This document shows, in pieces, positions 1 to 11,100 of a DNA stretch of 64,000 nt. Location of the stretch: the NCBI GenBank assembly GCA_036365455.1, contig JAWQUS010000011.1, positions 82,001 to 146,000 of the forward strand, given 5' to 3'. The position numbers and the translations under genes are program-made. Origin of the DNA: Macrosoma leucophasiata (lineage: Eukaryota; Arthropoda; Insecta; Lepidoptera; Hedylidae). Below the pieces are notes generated by a model that was not told the origin of the DNA, searched no databases, and saw only the letters and a program-made list of their open reading frames with translations. Each line of letters starts with the position of its first letter. Within the stretch, counting starts at the first letter, position 1.

Positions 1-383
1 GTTTTTTTTTATTCGAAAGGAGATGTTTCAATTTGGGATATAGCTTGTGCATGTACCAAAAAAAGGAGAAAAATATGTTCATTTCAGGAAAAATAATAAT
101 TTGTAATTTTTTATCTAGATCGCTTAGTACGAAAATAAAATAGTTTTGAAATATTGCTATATAATACAACAAGATGGCGGCGTCTTGAATGACAGAATGT
201 ATACCTACGTTCAAAAATCGAATCAAACGGCACGGTACTCACTAACTTAAAAATGGATAAATGATAAATGGATCCATTGACGTTTGCAGAGTACTACAAT
301 ATATGTACCTACAGCTTTTTAATAAACAATGTTTTTAACTGAGCATTTATAAAACAAAAAAATATATATAATACTGTAAAATT
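1..383. other. AT-rich DNA without recognised gene
   Basis: Low-complexity, AT-rich sequence. I see no coding frame, repeat or RNA gene that I can support here. Confidence 0.5.
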
Positions 384-607
384 ATGATGCAATTACGGGA
401 CGAAGCTCTAAAGCAGTATCATAACAAGAAATCAATTAGCAAGAAAGAATATTACAAGAGTTTAAAAACAACAGTTCATCAAGCGCTTTAAAAGATTGTG
501 GAATAACATTAGAAATACATTATTACCTCAAAATAATATCGAGATATCACCAAATTTTAATGATCCTAATATAATTAATCTACATTTCCTAAATTTACCG
601 TTTCCTA

Positions 608-2269
608 GTGTTCAGTAGTGCTATTTTTCACATACAGCCAATTGATGTTAATAATTTGCTTAAAATTATTCATAGTCTGAAGTCCAATGCTGAAGGTCAT
701 GATGGTATTAGGTTGGACATGTTGATGTTGACTCTTCCCTGCACCTTAAACGTTATACATAATTTAATCAATATGTCTATCTGTACATCAACTTTTCCTG
801 ACACCTGGAAAGTTGCATGTGTGCAACCACTGCCTAAATGTCCTAGTCCTACTGAACTGAGTGACCTTCGACCTATCAGCATTTTATCATGTCTGTCAAA
901 AATAGTGGAAAAAGTAATCTGCAAGCAATTAACAGACTACATTGACCAAAATAATATTCTGCCCGAGGTACAGTCAGGATTTAGGAAGGGTAGAATTGAT
1001 TTCTAAGAAGTACAGTTACGGCATTACTTGATGTTACTGACAATATTTTTAGAGCAATGGATAAAGGAAAATGTACCATATTAGTGCTTTTGGACTTCTC
1101 TAGAGCATTTGACTCCATAGAAATTAAGTTACTTTTGTCAAAGTTGAAGTATTATGGGTTTGACTCAGAACATTGAAGTGGTTTGATAGTTACCTTAGTA
1201 ATCGGTATCACATTTGCACGAGTTTTACATATAAAACTCGTGCAAACTGATGGTTTTATCAAAAAATCTGACATGTTGGCTTGTAATCGTGGTGTACCAC
1301 AGGGTTCAAATATTGGACCAATTCTATATAACCTGTATTCTGCAGACATAATAAATTGCATTAAGCACTGTAAATTTCACATATATGCTGATGATACTCA
1401 AATATATTTATCGTGTAAACCTGCTGATATTGGTAATGCTATAAACAAAATTAATGAAGACCTTCTCAGGATAGAACATTGGTCTAAAACAAATAGCTTA
1501 CAACTTAATCCTGCTAAGACAAAGTACCTTATCTTTGGAAACAAACACCAACTTACTTGCATAAATCCTCAGGTGAATGTGTTTCTAATGGGTCAAACCA
1601 TCGTGAGAGTCAGTGAAGCACGAAACTTGGGCCTGTATATGGATTGCGGCTTACGTTTTGAAAAGTATATAGCTAACTGCATACGCACCTGCTTTTATAA
1701 ACTAAAATTATTGTACAGAATAAGACCATACTTAAAAGTTAATCTTCGCATTCAATTGGTGTAACATATTGTTCTATCTAAACTCAACTACATGGATCCA
1801 GTATTTGGCCCTAGTTTGTTGGCAAGAACTCAAAAACTGATCCAACGTGTACAGAATGCCTGTGCCCGATTTTGCTTTGGTATTCCACCTAGAGCCCATG
1901 TGAGTCCTTACTTAAATAAGTATAGTTTACTCAAAATAAAAACATCGTCGTAAACTGCACCTTGCTTCTTTGTTATTTGGTGTAATAAAACATATGGCAC
2001 CAGCGTATCTCTATGAAAAATTATCATGGACGTCTAAGTACAGATCTTCAGAATCCCACAAGTGTGCCCCTCAACTGTCGATTATCAGACACCGTTCAGC
2101 TGCTTTTCGTGGCAGTTTTCGTTACGCTGCTACTAAATGTTGGAATAACATTCCTCCGCCAATAAGGGACCTGAAAAGTATACATAGCTTTAGATATAAA
2201 TTGAAACAATTATTGATCACCAAGCAAAAAGAGCAGGAACCTCTTATACATGATTCTAGTGTCATTTAA
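608..2269 (+). pseudogene. Reverse transcriptase pseudogene of the LINE
   Basis: Three partly overlapping frames cover RT motifs 1-7 and the region after the RT. The catalytic YADD is intact, but frame is lost near 1007-1180 and again near 1765-1969. The first break lies close to a 34-bp inverted repeat at 1213-1246. No intact protein can be made. Confidence 0.8.
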
Positions 2270-2880
2270 TCCTACTTAGTATTATTAATTGGAGTTTGAA
2301 TATTATAATGGTTTAGTTATAAGTAGTTTAACATAAGAAATAGATGCTGATAGAGCATTAATACAACTTGTATATTAATTTCAATATACTTACAAAATTG
2401 TAACTTGTCTCTGTCGTTTTGTACTCCTTTTTTATTGACTAATAATATTTCATTGGCACTGATTGGGTAGTTAATAGTACTTTAGTCTTTATTTTATGTC
2501 TGTATAATTTCTATATTTAAATTTAATCTGTACACTAGACACTAGCAAATATGCAACCCACAATTTATTACTTTTATTTTTACTTCATCTATCCTAAGCT
2601 TGTTTTAGAGATATTCTTAGAATTATAGGTTATTTTCATTTGTCATCCTTTTTAAAATATGATGGAAAGTTGTTTTCTCAATGAACGCACGAGAATTTTT
2701 TTTCTTTTTTTCTCCTTGTTTAATGTTTTGCTCGTTTATTTTCTCTCTCTGTATTTAGTCAATTTTTTGTTTATGTATTCAATTCACAGATCACTCTATT
2801 TATACTACGCTTTGAACCAATTTAGGTAGTTATAATAACTCCAATGCAAGTTAACATTTTAAATGATCAACCCGCAATAT

Positions 2881-2902
2881 TGTCATGTCAATTGACATGA
2901 CA
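2881..2902. repeat. Perfect 22-bp palindrome
   Basis: An 11-base arm beginning TGTCATGTCAA is followed directly by its reverse complement. It sits in AT-rich DNA and is followed by further TGACA/TGTCA words. Confidence 0.8.
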
Positions 2903-3266
2903 GTGTGATGACACTGACACTGATTAGCAGCTGATTACATCATACTGTCAAGTCAATCTTAATTGTCACTTTTTTATTTTTTCTAAATATAATGTTTCTA
3001 TCCTAAATGTGTCTGTTCGTAAAATTGTACTTTATTTATTTATTTTTTTTGTTTTCTTATGTTAGTATTATTTATTTATTAATTAAGTATGTATAGCCGT
3101 CTATGACGAAACTTGGTGGTCCTAACGGAAAACCAGCGCTGGTTGTTCTTCAACCAGCACATGCTGAGTTAGGACCAATTTGTATTAGTGTAGTTTTTAC
3201 TTGTTTGTCACATATATTTCTCTTCCTACTTCCTACTTGTTTTGTTACATTGATACAAATAAATGT

Positions 3267-4750
3267 TCTTTTAAAAACGGCATCGATCTTGTCATTAGAG
3301 ATGTCGCGATTCTTTCTGATCAATTTTTGAATCGATACGAATCCAAGTGTCATAAAACGATCCACGGTCAGATCGACGTGGGAAAAATCGATGTCCGATT
3401 AATCGATCTGTTTTTTATATTTTGACCTCTTGGTATTTTTGTAGATGGGTGTAGGCTGCATTCATCACTTACATCCATGCGAACTGCATGCTGGTCTTTC
3501 ACCTGCGTTGCATATATATCATAATATCTATCTGTATTGTGTAACACGAAGATGTAGTAGGTATGTGATTTTTCACTGTATTTGTGTTAATTTGTATCTA
3601 CATTGTACTGTTTGTATGGTTGATAATGAAACAAAAAGATCAAACCTCGATTCTCTAGGGTGAACTATCGATTTACTGACGTGATCTAAAATCGTGATTA
3701 AAATAATCGATTCTTGCCGTCCGAAAAATCGATATTCCGATTAATAGACCTCAGATTGATATACATAATTGTCATGTCACCTGACATTGCCAATTCAGTG
3801 TTTAAGAACCGTCAAGCATTTTTTAAATAAATCTTGTGATAAAAATATACAAATTATTTTCGAAAAAGAGTGTTCGTATTAGTTTAACGGGTTCATTTCC
3901 CTGTTACCCTTATATGCACAAGCAGTGGCCCAACTCCCATAGAATTTTGAACAATCTCCTTTTAAAAGGGTAGCAGTTGTACCTACCTAAAAATATTGTT
4001 ATTTTATTTTTCTCTATTTATTTCTATTATTTTAATAAGAACATTTGTGCATTAAAGTAGCAAACCTTATATTTTCATTTTAGTGTTGTTTTGAGATTTG
4101 TTTTTTGTTGTTAACGATAGCAATTGTACAAAAAAAAAGAGTTATTTTTGACAAGTTTATTTCTTTATTTTGACACTTACTACAAAGTTTCTGGTAAAAC
4201 TTAGATAATATTCGATTGTAAGAAAGAGCTATTCATTATTTTTTATCGCTCGAATAGTTTTTCTATAATTCGATTGATTTTTATCATTCGAATGGCACTT
4301 TCTTACAATCGAATAGTTCGAATATATAGACCTAATACAGGCCTATCCGAAAAATCATTCGAATGATTCATTCGCTTTCGCTCATTATTTATTTTCACTA
4401 TTTTCCATTATTACCGAATCGGAATACTATAGCGCTGAACACTATCAAAGTGAATAAATTAGACGATGAAACGACATCTTCGTCTTTGAGTTTCGTCACT
4501 ATAAATCTAGCAACCGGAAGGAGAGACCGTTTTTGAAATATTTTTTACTTGCACTGCTGCTACACGTAAAAAAATACGTAAAGAATGAAACTCCCATAGT
4601 GCGATACTAATATTGCATACGCCCGATGCTTCTAACACAATGACCCGATATATCCGGGCTCGTTTAAGGACCTCCTCTATCTCGTTTCGATCAATGCTCG
4701 AACCGCACTTTCTCGATATAAAGTATAAAGCTGCGTACAAATAAACCGCG
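3267..4750. other. AT-rich intergenic DNA with repeat relics
   Basis: No gene recognised. At 3290-3760, ATCGAT-rich words recur near both ends in partly inverted orientation, suggesting an old transposon relic. At about 4209-4317 an inverted repeat (arms ATTCGATTGTAAGAAAGAG and its complement, about 70 bp apart) looks like a small MITE-like hairpin. Confidence 0.5.
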
Positions 4751-4968
4751 GCAAACTATCGAACATTGGCGCTTGCGGCGGCCGCGTACTATGTAAACGG
4801 GGCTGCCGCGCGCGGCAACTCGATCGTTGCGGAGTTTATACGCAGCTTTATCTGCGCCGCGCCGCGTCGAGCGGAGCGGTGCGGGGCGTGCCGTGTGCCG
4901 TGCGGGGTGCGGGGTGCGGGGCGCGGGGTGTGGGGTGTCGGGCTACAATAACACAAGTACGAGGCTAG

Positions 4969-5172
4969 GTGTGTGCGGCAGCCGCTCCAGATCCGAGAGT
5001 CGTACCCGGGGGCCGCGCCGCCGCCGCCTCGCGCGCTCGCCGCCTGCTGGCCCGCCCCCCCCCACGCCGGGCACGCCGGGCACGCCGAGCACGCCGGACA
5101 CGCCGGGCTCGCCGAGGACGAGCGGCAGCTGTGCCACCTGCTGCGCCAGGCCGTCGCCCTGGAGCAGGCGAG
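4969..5172 (+). CDS. M17 peptidase exon A
   Basis: Reads VRQPLQIRES, then a low-complexity His-Ala-Gly/Glu stretch made by 9-bp repeats (about 5070-5115), then ERQLCHLLRQAVALEQA. Donor GAG|GTAATA at 5173 is clear. The acceptor at 4967-4968 is weak; 4989/4990 is an alternative. The PLQIRE block matches the segment that precedes RDLGG in this subgroup. Confidence 0.65.
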
Positions 5173-8100
5173 GTAATACGCTTTAAAAAGCATTTAGTAT
5201 TCAATCGGAACTGAATAAATCGGAGGATGCGGTGATATTATCTATATATTTGTTGTATTTATTAAATTAAATATTATTAATCGTAGGTATTTCGCGATCG
5301 AACCGTTCAAAAGTCTCCGTGGAGACTCGGTTTTGAAACTTTTTTTCGATTCGGCGTCGCAGGGCGTTGGCGCGCGACCTGGGCGGCGCCGACCCCGAGC
5401 GCATGACGCCGGCGCGGGCCGCCGCCTTCCTGCGCGACGCCTTCCTGCAGTCCGCCGTGCGCGTGCGCGTGCTGGACGACGCGGCCGCCATCCGCGCGCG
5501 CTACCCGCTGTTCGCCGCCGTGTCGCGCGCCGCCGACTCCGTGCCGCGCCACCGAGGTACGCTCCCCCCTGCCCCCTCCCATCATTTTTGAATTTTTGTG
5601 CCTATTTGTGCTTGACTGTGCCTTAGATTTTTGCTTTTTGTGCTTTTTTCTTGACTTTGAACTTTTTTTTTGGACTTAGAAAATTTTAAAAAAAATTTTC
5701 GGTCCGAAACCACAAAAATCGTCGACATAAAACTGCGCTGGGTTGCGTTCATTACACGAACGCCCTCCACTTGTAAGGAAAATAACAGGGAATAAACATG
5801 AGTGATTCGGACGACCCGCCCCCGGCTAACCCTTTTAGGGCGCGAGGATCATTGCTCCGGACTCCCCCCTCCCCCCCCCCCCGCGGACCATAGACAGCTC
5901 GCCAGGATCGACCACAGACGCAGCGGAGATCGCAGCTCAGGCTGCCTACCAGGCAGTAGCAGCGGTAATGGCGACCCTGTCACCGAACATTTCGCCCCCT
6001 CCACCCCCCTGCACTCCGGCCAACCCCCCCCCCGATTTTGAAGGTTGCCCCGCCACCGCCGAGACCCGCATCGTCGAAAAGACTACTGTCGCCGGACGAT
6101 TTCCAGGAAGTGCTTGGGGCAAAACGCCGCCCTGCTAGAGTTCGCGAAATCCAACAGGAAGGTGTCTCCAGAAGCGGCTTGTCCACACCGGACATCACAG
6201 AGTACAGGACTCCGGCAGCGTCCTCGGGAGAGGAAGGTACGGACACCGACGCGGACCGCGAAGTGGACCTGAGCCAGGCTTCATCACGGCAGCTCATCAC
6301 AAGGGCGAACAGGGCGGCCAGGGCGATCTCCGGCATCGCAGGAGGACAGACATCCAAGTTGAACAAGATGGACCAGGCTGGCATAAACGCCCAGGTGGCC
6401 ATTATGTTAGAAATAGTGGCACAGCTCGGCCTGATCGCGGAGGAAAAGAAGGGGGAAGTGGTGAAGGCCAAGACGGAGTCGCAGGCCCTCGCTGAATCCC
6501 GTAATGCAGAACGCCACCGCGCGATCAGGGCAGAGGCTGAGGTGGAATCGGCACGTTCTAGTCAGACGCTTATCCCAGCCCAGCAATCGAAACCAACGTA
6601 CGCGGAGCTTGCAGGGCGTTCAAAAGGACCAGCGGTGGCGCTCTATCCGGTGGAGGGGTCGGACATCAAGACCTCCGACGACACCAAGAAGGTGTTGAAG
6701 TCCTCCGTCGCCCCCGCAGCACTCAACATACAGGTAGACAGCGTGCGAAGGGTAGGCAAGGCTGGCGTGGTGGTGCAGACTCGTACGGCAGACGACATGG
6801 CTAAACTGAAGGCGGCTCTTCCCGCGACGCTGAAGGCAAACGACGCCCTGGGAAAACGACCTTTAGTGGCAATCAGGAACGTCGAAGGCCTCAACCCAGA
6901 CACGGATGAGGTCTTCAAGGCCATCATTGATCAAAACTTCAGGGAGGACGCAACCTGGACCGTGGCCAGAATGAGGGAGGAAGCAAGAGTCGCCTTCTAC
7001 AAATCGCGATCCGGCATTTCGAAGACCACAATTGTTCTGGCCTGCACGCCAGCCCTGCACAAGGCCCTTGTCAGTAAAGGGCGACTATACATAGGGTGGG
7101 AGGTATCGCTAGTCGAGGACTTCACGACTGCAGTGTGCTGCCGACGGTGCCACTTGTATGGTCATACCGAGAAGGGTTGCAAGTCGGAATCAGTGACGTG
7201 CGGGCGGTGCGGTCAAACGGGCCACACGAGCGCGGACTGCAGGTCAACCAACGAAGTGTGCGCCACTTGCTCAAAATTTGGGCACCGGGACGCATCCGGC
7301 CACAAAACGGCCGCAAAGGAGTGCCCAGCGCGCGTACACGCGGAGCGCCGCTTGGTGGAGATGACGGCTTACTGAAGCCTCCACTAAGAAAAGTCACCGT
7401 CGGCCAGGTGAATCTGGCGGGGGCCCAGCTCGCCACTACGGAACTACCCCTGGTCGCGGAAGAATTGGGCCTGGACGTCGTATTGGTGCAGGAACATTAT
7501 CCCAGAGCCCGGTCGGATATCGCTAGCAGAATACTGCAGTGCGACGACCAAGCGAAAGCGGGTGTGTATGTCCGTCGCCTGGACCTCCCGTGTGCCCTCC
7601 TTCACCACCTGTCGTCGTCACACTGTACAGTGTGTCACATTCAGAATGACGACGAGGAGGGGATCTACATGGTGTCCGCGTACTTTCAGTACAGTGACGA
7701 CATAGACATCCACTTACAGCACCTAGGAGTGGTACTGGACTCCTTGCGCGGGAAGAAGATCCTGATCGGGGTAGACTCCAATGCGCACTTTCCAATGTTG
7801 TACTGTGAGCGGCGGCAGTACACCGGACGCGGGCCAGACGTCACGCACCGCAGAGAATCGATGGAGGCATTTATCCTGGCCAGAGACCTTTGCTTGGAGA
7901 ACAGGGAGGGACAGCCTGAGACGTTCTCCACAGCGAATGGAGCGTCTAACATTGACCTCACCTTGACGACAAGAGGCACTCCGGTAACGGAGTGGAGGGT
8001 GCGCGAGAACGCGATCGAGAGCGACCACCGTCTCATCACATACACAGTGGCGGGCCAGTCTACTCCAACAAGCGCTGGGCCGCCGGGTGAGCCGATGAGG

Positions 8101-11100
8101 TACCGGGACCGCGGAGTATCCTGGAACCGCTTCGAGACGGCTATTCACGAACGGGTAGGTCGACTGAGGTGGAGCCGATCTGCCCCTGATGTCTGCAAGC
8201 AATTCACCAAACTGGTGACTAGCACCGCGTTGCAGACGCTAGGGGTGGTGAAAGCAATGAAAACTGACCGTGGGTATGAGTGGTGGACGCCAGCTCTGGA
8301 TGGTCTCCGCAAGGAGAACAACAGGCTGCGTCAAGAATGGCAGGGGACCCGCAAGGCGGGTGGCTGTTGCGAGGTGAACGCCAGGAGTCGGTTCCACTCT
8401 CACAGATTTAGGTATAGGGTGGCTATGGAGGAGGCGCAGCTTTTGTTTAACATGAACACCGCCAATTCCGGAAACCTGGACCCCTGGGGACAGGCCTACC
8501 GTGTCGCGAGTGGGAGGTGCAGGCCTCCCCGTAATGTAGTTAATGGCACCAGTTATGCCGAAGGGTACGCTGGGTGCGTAAATGACGCCATGCATAACCT
8601 TATGCATTCGCTGTGCCCGGACGAGGATCCGTCTAAGGACACAGCATACCATAGGCAGGTGCGTATTGTGGCAGCATTTTCGCCCTCAGGAGAGGATGCT
8701 CCTCCTCCGTCTGACGATATCATCGAGAAGATAGTCAAGGATCTTCCTGACACAGCCGGGAATCGATGGGATCAGCGCGCGTATCGTCAAACACATCTGG
8801 TCGGCCGCGTCGGTAGAACTTTGCGATCTCTTTAGGCGATGTGTCCAAGAGGGGAGTTTTCCGGACGCATGGAAGGACGGCAGGTTGGTTGTCCTGCCGA
8901 AAGGCAACGGCAAGCCGCTTACCGACCCGAAGGCGTACCGCCCCGTCGCGCTGCTGCCGATTCTTGGTAAAGTTTTGGAACGCATAATGATAAGGTGCGC
9001 CCCGCAACTTACAGGTGGGCTTTCGGATCGACAGCACGGGTTCACTCGAGGTCGGTCGACGGTATCCGCGCTGAACACCATCTTCAGCGCGGCGCGTGAG
9101 CGCTCGTCGAAATATTTGCAGGCGGTATTTCTGGATATCTCTGGGGCCTTCGACAACGCCTGGTGGCCGATGATACTGTTGAAGGCGAAAAGGGGAGGTT
9201 GTCCGCCGAACATTCACCGAATGTTGACGGACTACTTCGTCAATCGCCGCATTGGCATGTTCGTCGGCAGCCGCGTCTTGTGGAAGGCTGCAACGATGGG
9301 TTGCCCGCAGGGATCGGTGTTGGGGCCAACGCTCTGGAATGTGCTCATGGACGACTTGCTCCGATTGCCCCTCCCTGGGGGGGTGAGTATCGTAACGTAC
9401 GCCGACGATGTCACGCTTCTGATAACGTCAAACTCCCGGGCGGGTATCGAGGCGTCTGCCTTGTCTGCTTTACAGCTCGTCGGTGAGTGGGGGGTCCGTA
9501 ACAGACTGGAGTTTTCCCCTTCAAAGTCATCGACGATGACAATAAGGGGCAAATTCCAGAGACCTCCCACCATCAGGTTCGGTGGCGACTCTGTCAGGAG
9601 CGTGGGATCGACTACGGTGCTGGGGGTGGTGATCGATGCTCTTTCGTTCTCGCAGCATGCGTCAACGATAGGGGAGCGGGCGGCAAATTGCTTCGGCAAA
9701 ATGTCGAGAGTTTCGGCGTGCTCGTGGGGTATACGGTACAAGGCTCTTCGGATCCTGTACCGTGGCACTTACATCGCCACGGTGACGTATGCTGCGGCAT
9801 GTTGGTATGAGCGTGCGTCCCTGCACGTTGTGCGGAGTGCGCTCTTGCGCACACAGAGACCCGCCTTGATCCTTCTGACCAAGGCGTACCGGTCGACGAG
9901 CACTGACGCCCTATCGGTCTTAGCCGGGGTCCTACCGGCCGACCTCGAGGTAACTCGGGCCGGCGAACTAGGCGTGGCGCGCGAGTCCGCGGTTACCAAG
10001 GAGGAGCTGCAGCGCGTCAAACTCAGCACATCTGAGTCCGCTTCGGCCGCCTGGCAAAAGCGTTGGGACACGTCGGACAAGGGGCGGGAGCTATATCGGT
10101 TCTTCCCGGAGGTGGCGGCGAGACTCAAGGCCACTTGGGTGGAGCCGGACTACCAAGTCTCGCAGATACTGTCAGGCCACGGTTGCTTCAAAGGGAGACT
10201 CTTCCGCATGAAGCTTTCCGACGAGGGGTCCTGCCCCTGTGGCAACACAGAGGACGAGGACGTACACCACGTCCTGTGGGAGTGTTCTCTCTACTGTGAG
10301 CTTAGGGACGACCTACTGAACGGCGTGAGGCCACTCGAAGTGGGTCCGATTTACTATCGCGACCTTGTGGGCTCGGAGGCGAACTTTAGGCGGCTACGGG
10401 ACTTCGCGCACCGATGGCATCGACTACGGAGTAGACTAGAACGAGAAGAAAAGGAAAACCGGCGGAGGACTTGACGGGAATGGGAACTATATATATATAA
10501 CACAACGGCAAGAAGACTGAAGAAAGAAGAAGAAGAACGAAGATGAGAAGAGAAAAGAAGACATCGCACATCGCAGGACGACCGGAGGCAGGAGCCGAAG
10601 GCGTGGCTGTGGCGTCATGCCCCAGAATGGGGAGAGTGACCATAGGGACGCAGTATACACAGAGTGTAAAGAACTTGTAGGGAGTCATGAACACATGCGC
10701 GCGCGACAAAAGCGAGGAGCGGTTCGTGCGCGCATCTCCCGCGATTCGGCCCATATAACCAGGAGGTTGGAAGGGCCATGGGAAGGCATGGTGGGTTATG
10801 CCCCCTCCCTCCCCTGGACGACGCGGCCGCCATCCGCGCGCGCTACCCGCTGTTCGCCGCCGTGTCGCGCGCCGCCGACTCCGTGCCGCGCCACCGAGGT
10901 ACGCTCCCCCCTGCCCCCCTCCCTCCCCGGCACAACTCCGAGAAGTTATCGAATTGAACTGCTGAATAAAACAAGATATAAATTCTTTTAAACCTACCGT
11001 GTGAATCTCACACCGAAGTCCTCTGTTAATTATGTTCTGACAGACCCCATTCGGGAAGGAGTCGTACCATAAAGACAAAAACTTGTATGGTGATAGAGAA

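Larger units (their letters stand above)
384..3266 (+). mobile_element. Decayed non-LTR retrotransposon (Jockey/CR1-like LINE)
   Basis: Remnant of a LINE reverse transcriptase. The linker before the RT reads from about 384 (EALKQYHNKKSISKKEYYKS). Frames at 608-1006, 1183-1764 and 1970-2269 then carry successive RT and C-terminal blocks: GHDGIRLDML, a PLPK-like segment, LRPISILSCLSKIVEKVI, QSGFRKG, GVPQGSNIGPILYNLYSADI, the catalytic YADDTQIYLSC (near 1386) and a C-terminal AAFRGSFRYAATKCWNNIPP. Several frameshifts and stops separate the blocks and the endonuclease is missing, so the copy is dead. The 3' limit is guessed: a stretch near 3245-3266 ending in a run like ACAAATAAATG resembles a LINE tail. 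Assignment to Jockey versus CR1 is uncertain. Confidence 0.8.
5577..10813 (+). mobile_element. R1-clade non-LTR retrotransposon, nearly full length
   Basis: Inserted in the intron after exon B. It has a 5' UTR, ORF1 with three CCHC zinc knuckles, ORF2 with apurinic-type endonuclease, reverse transcriptase and a C-terminal CCHC-like motif, and a 3' UTR from 10475 to about 10813 without a poly(A) tail. No RNase H domain is seen. This architecture fits the R1 clade. It is flanked by a direct duplication of about 104 bp (5472-5575 and 10814-10917) that carries the end of exon B and its splice donor. ORF1 is disturbed in two poly-C runs and ORF2 has one frame break near 8757, so this copy is probably inactive but young. 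Confidence 0.85.

Noticed and set aside
4766..5214. Several overlapping GC-rich frames on both strands
   Set aside because: Only the frame with PLQIRE and LLRQAVALEQA joins exon B in phase; the others are shadows.
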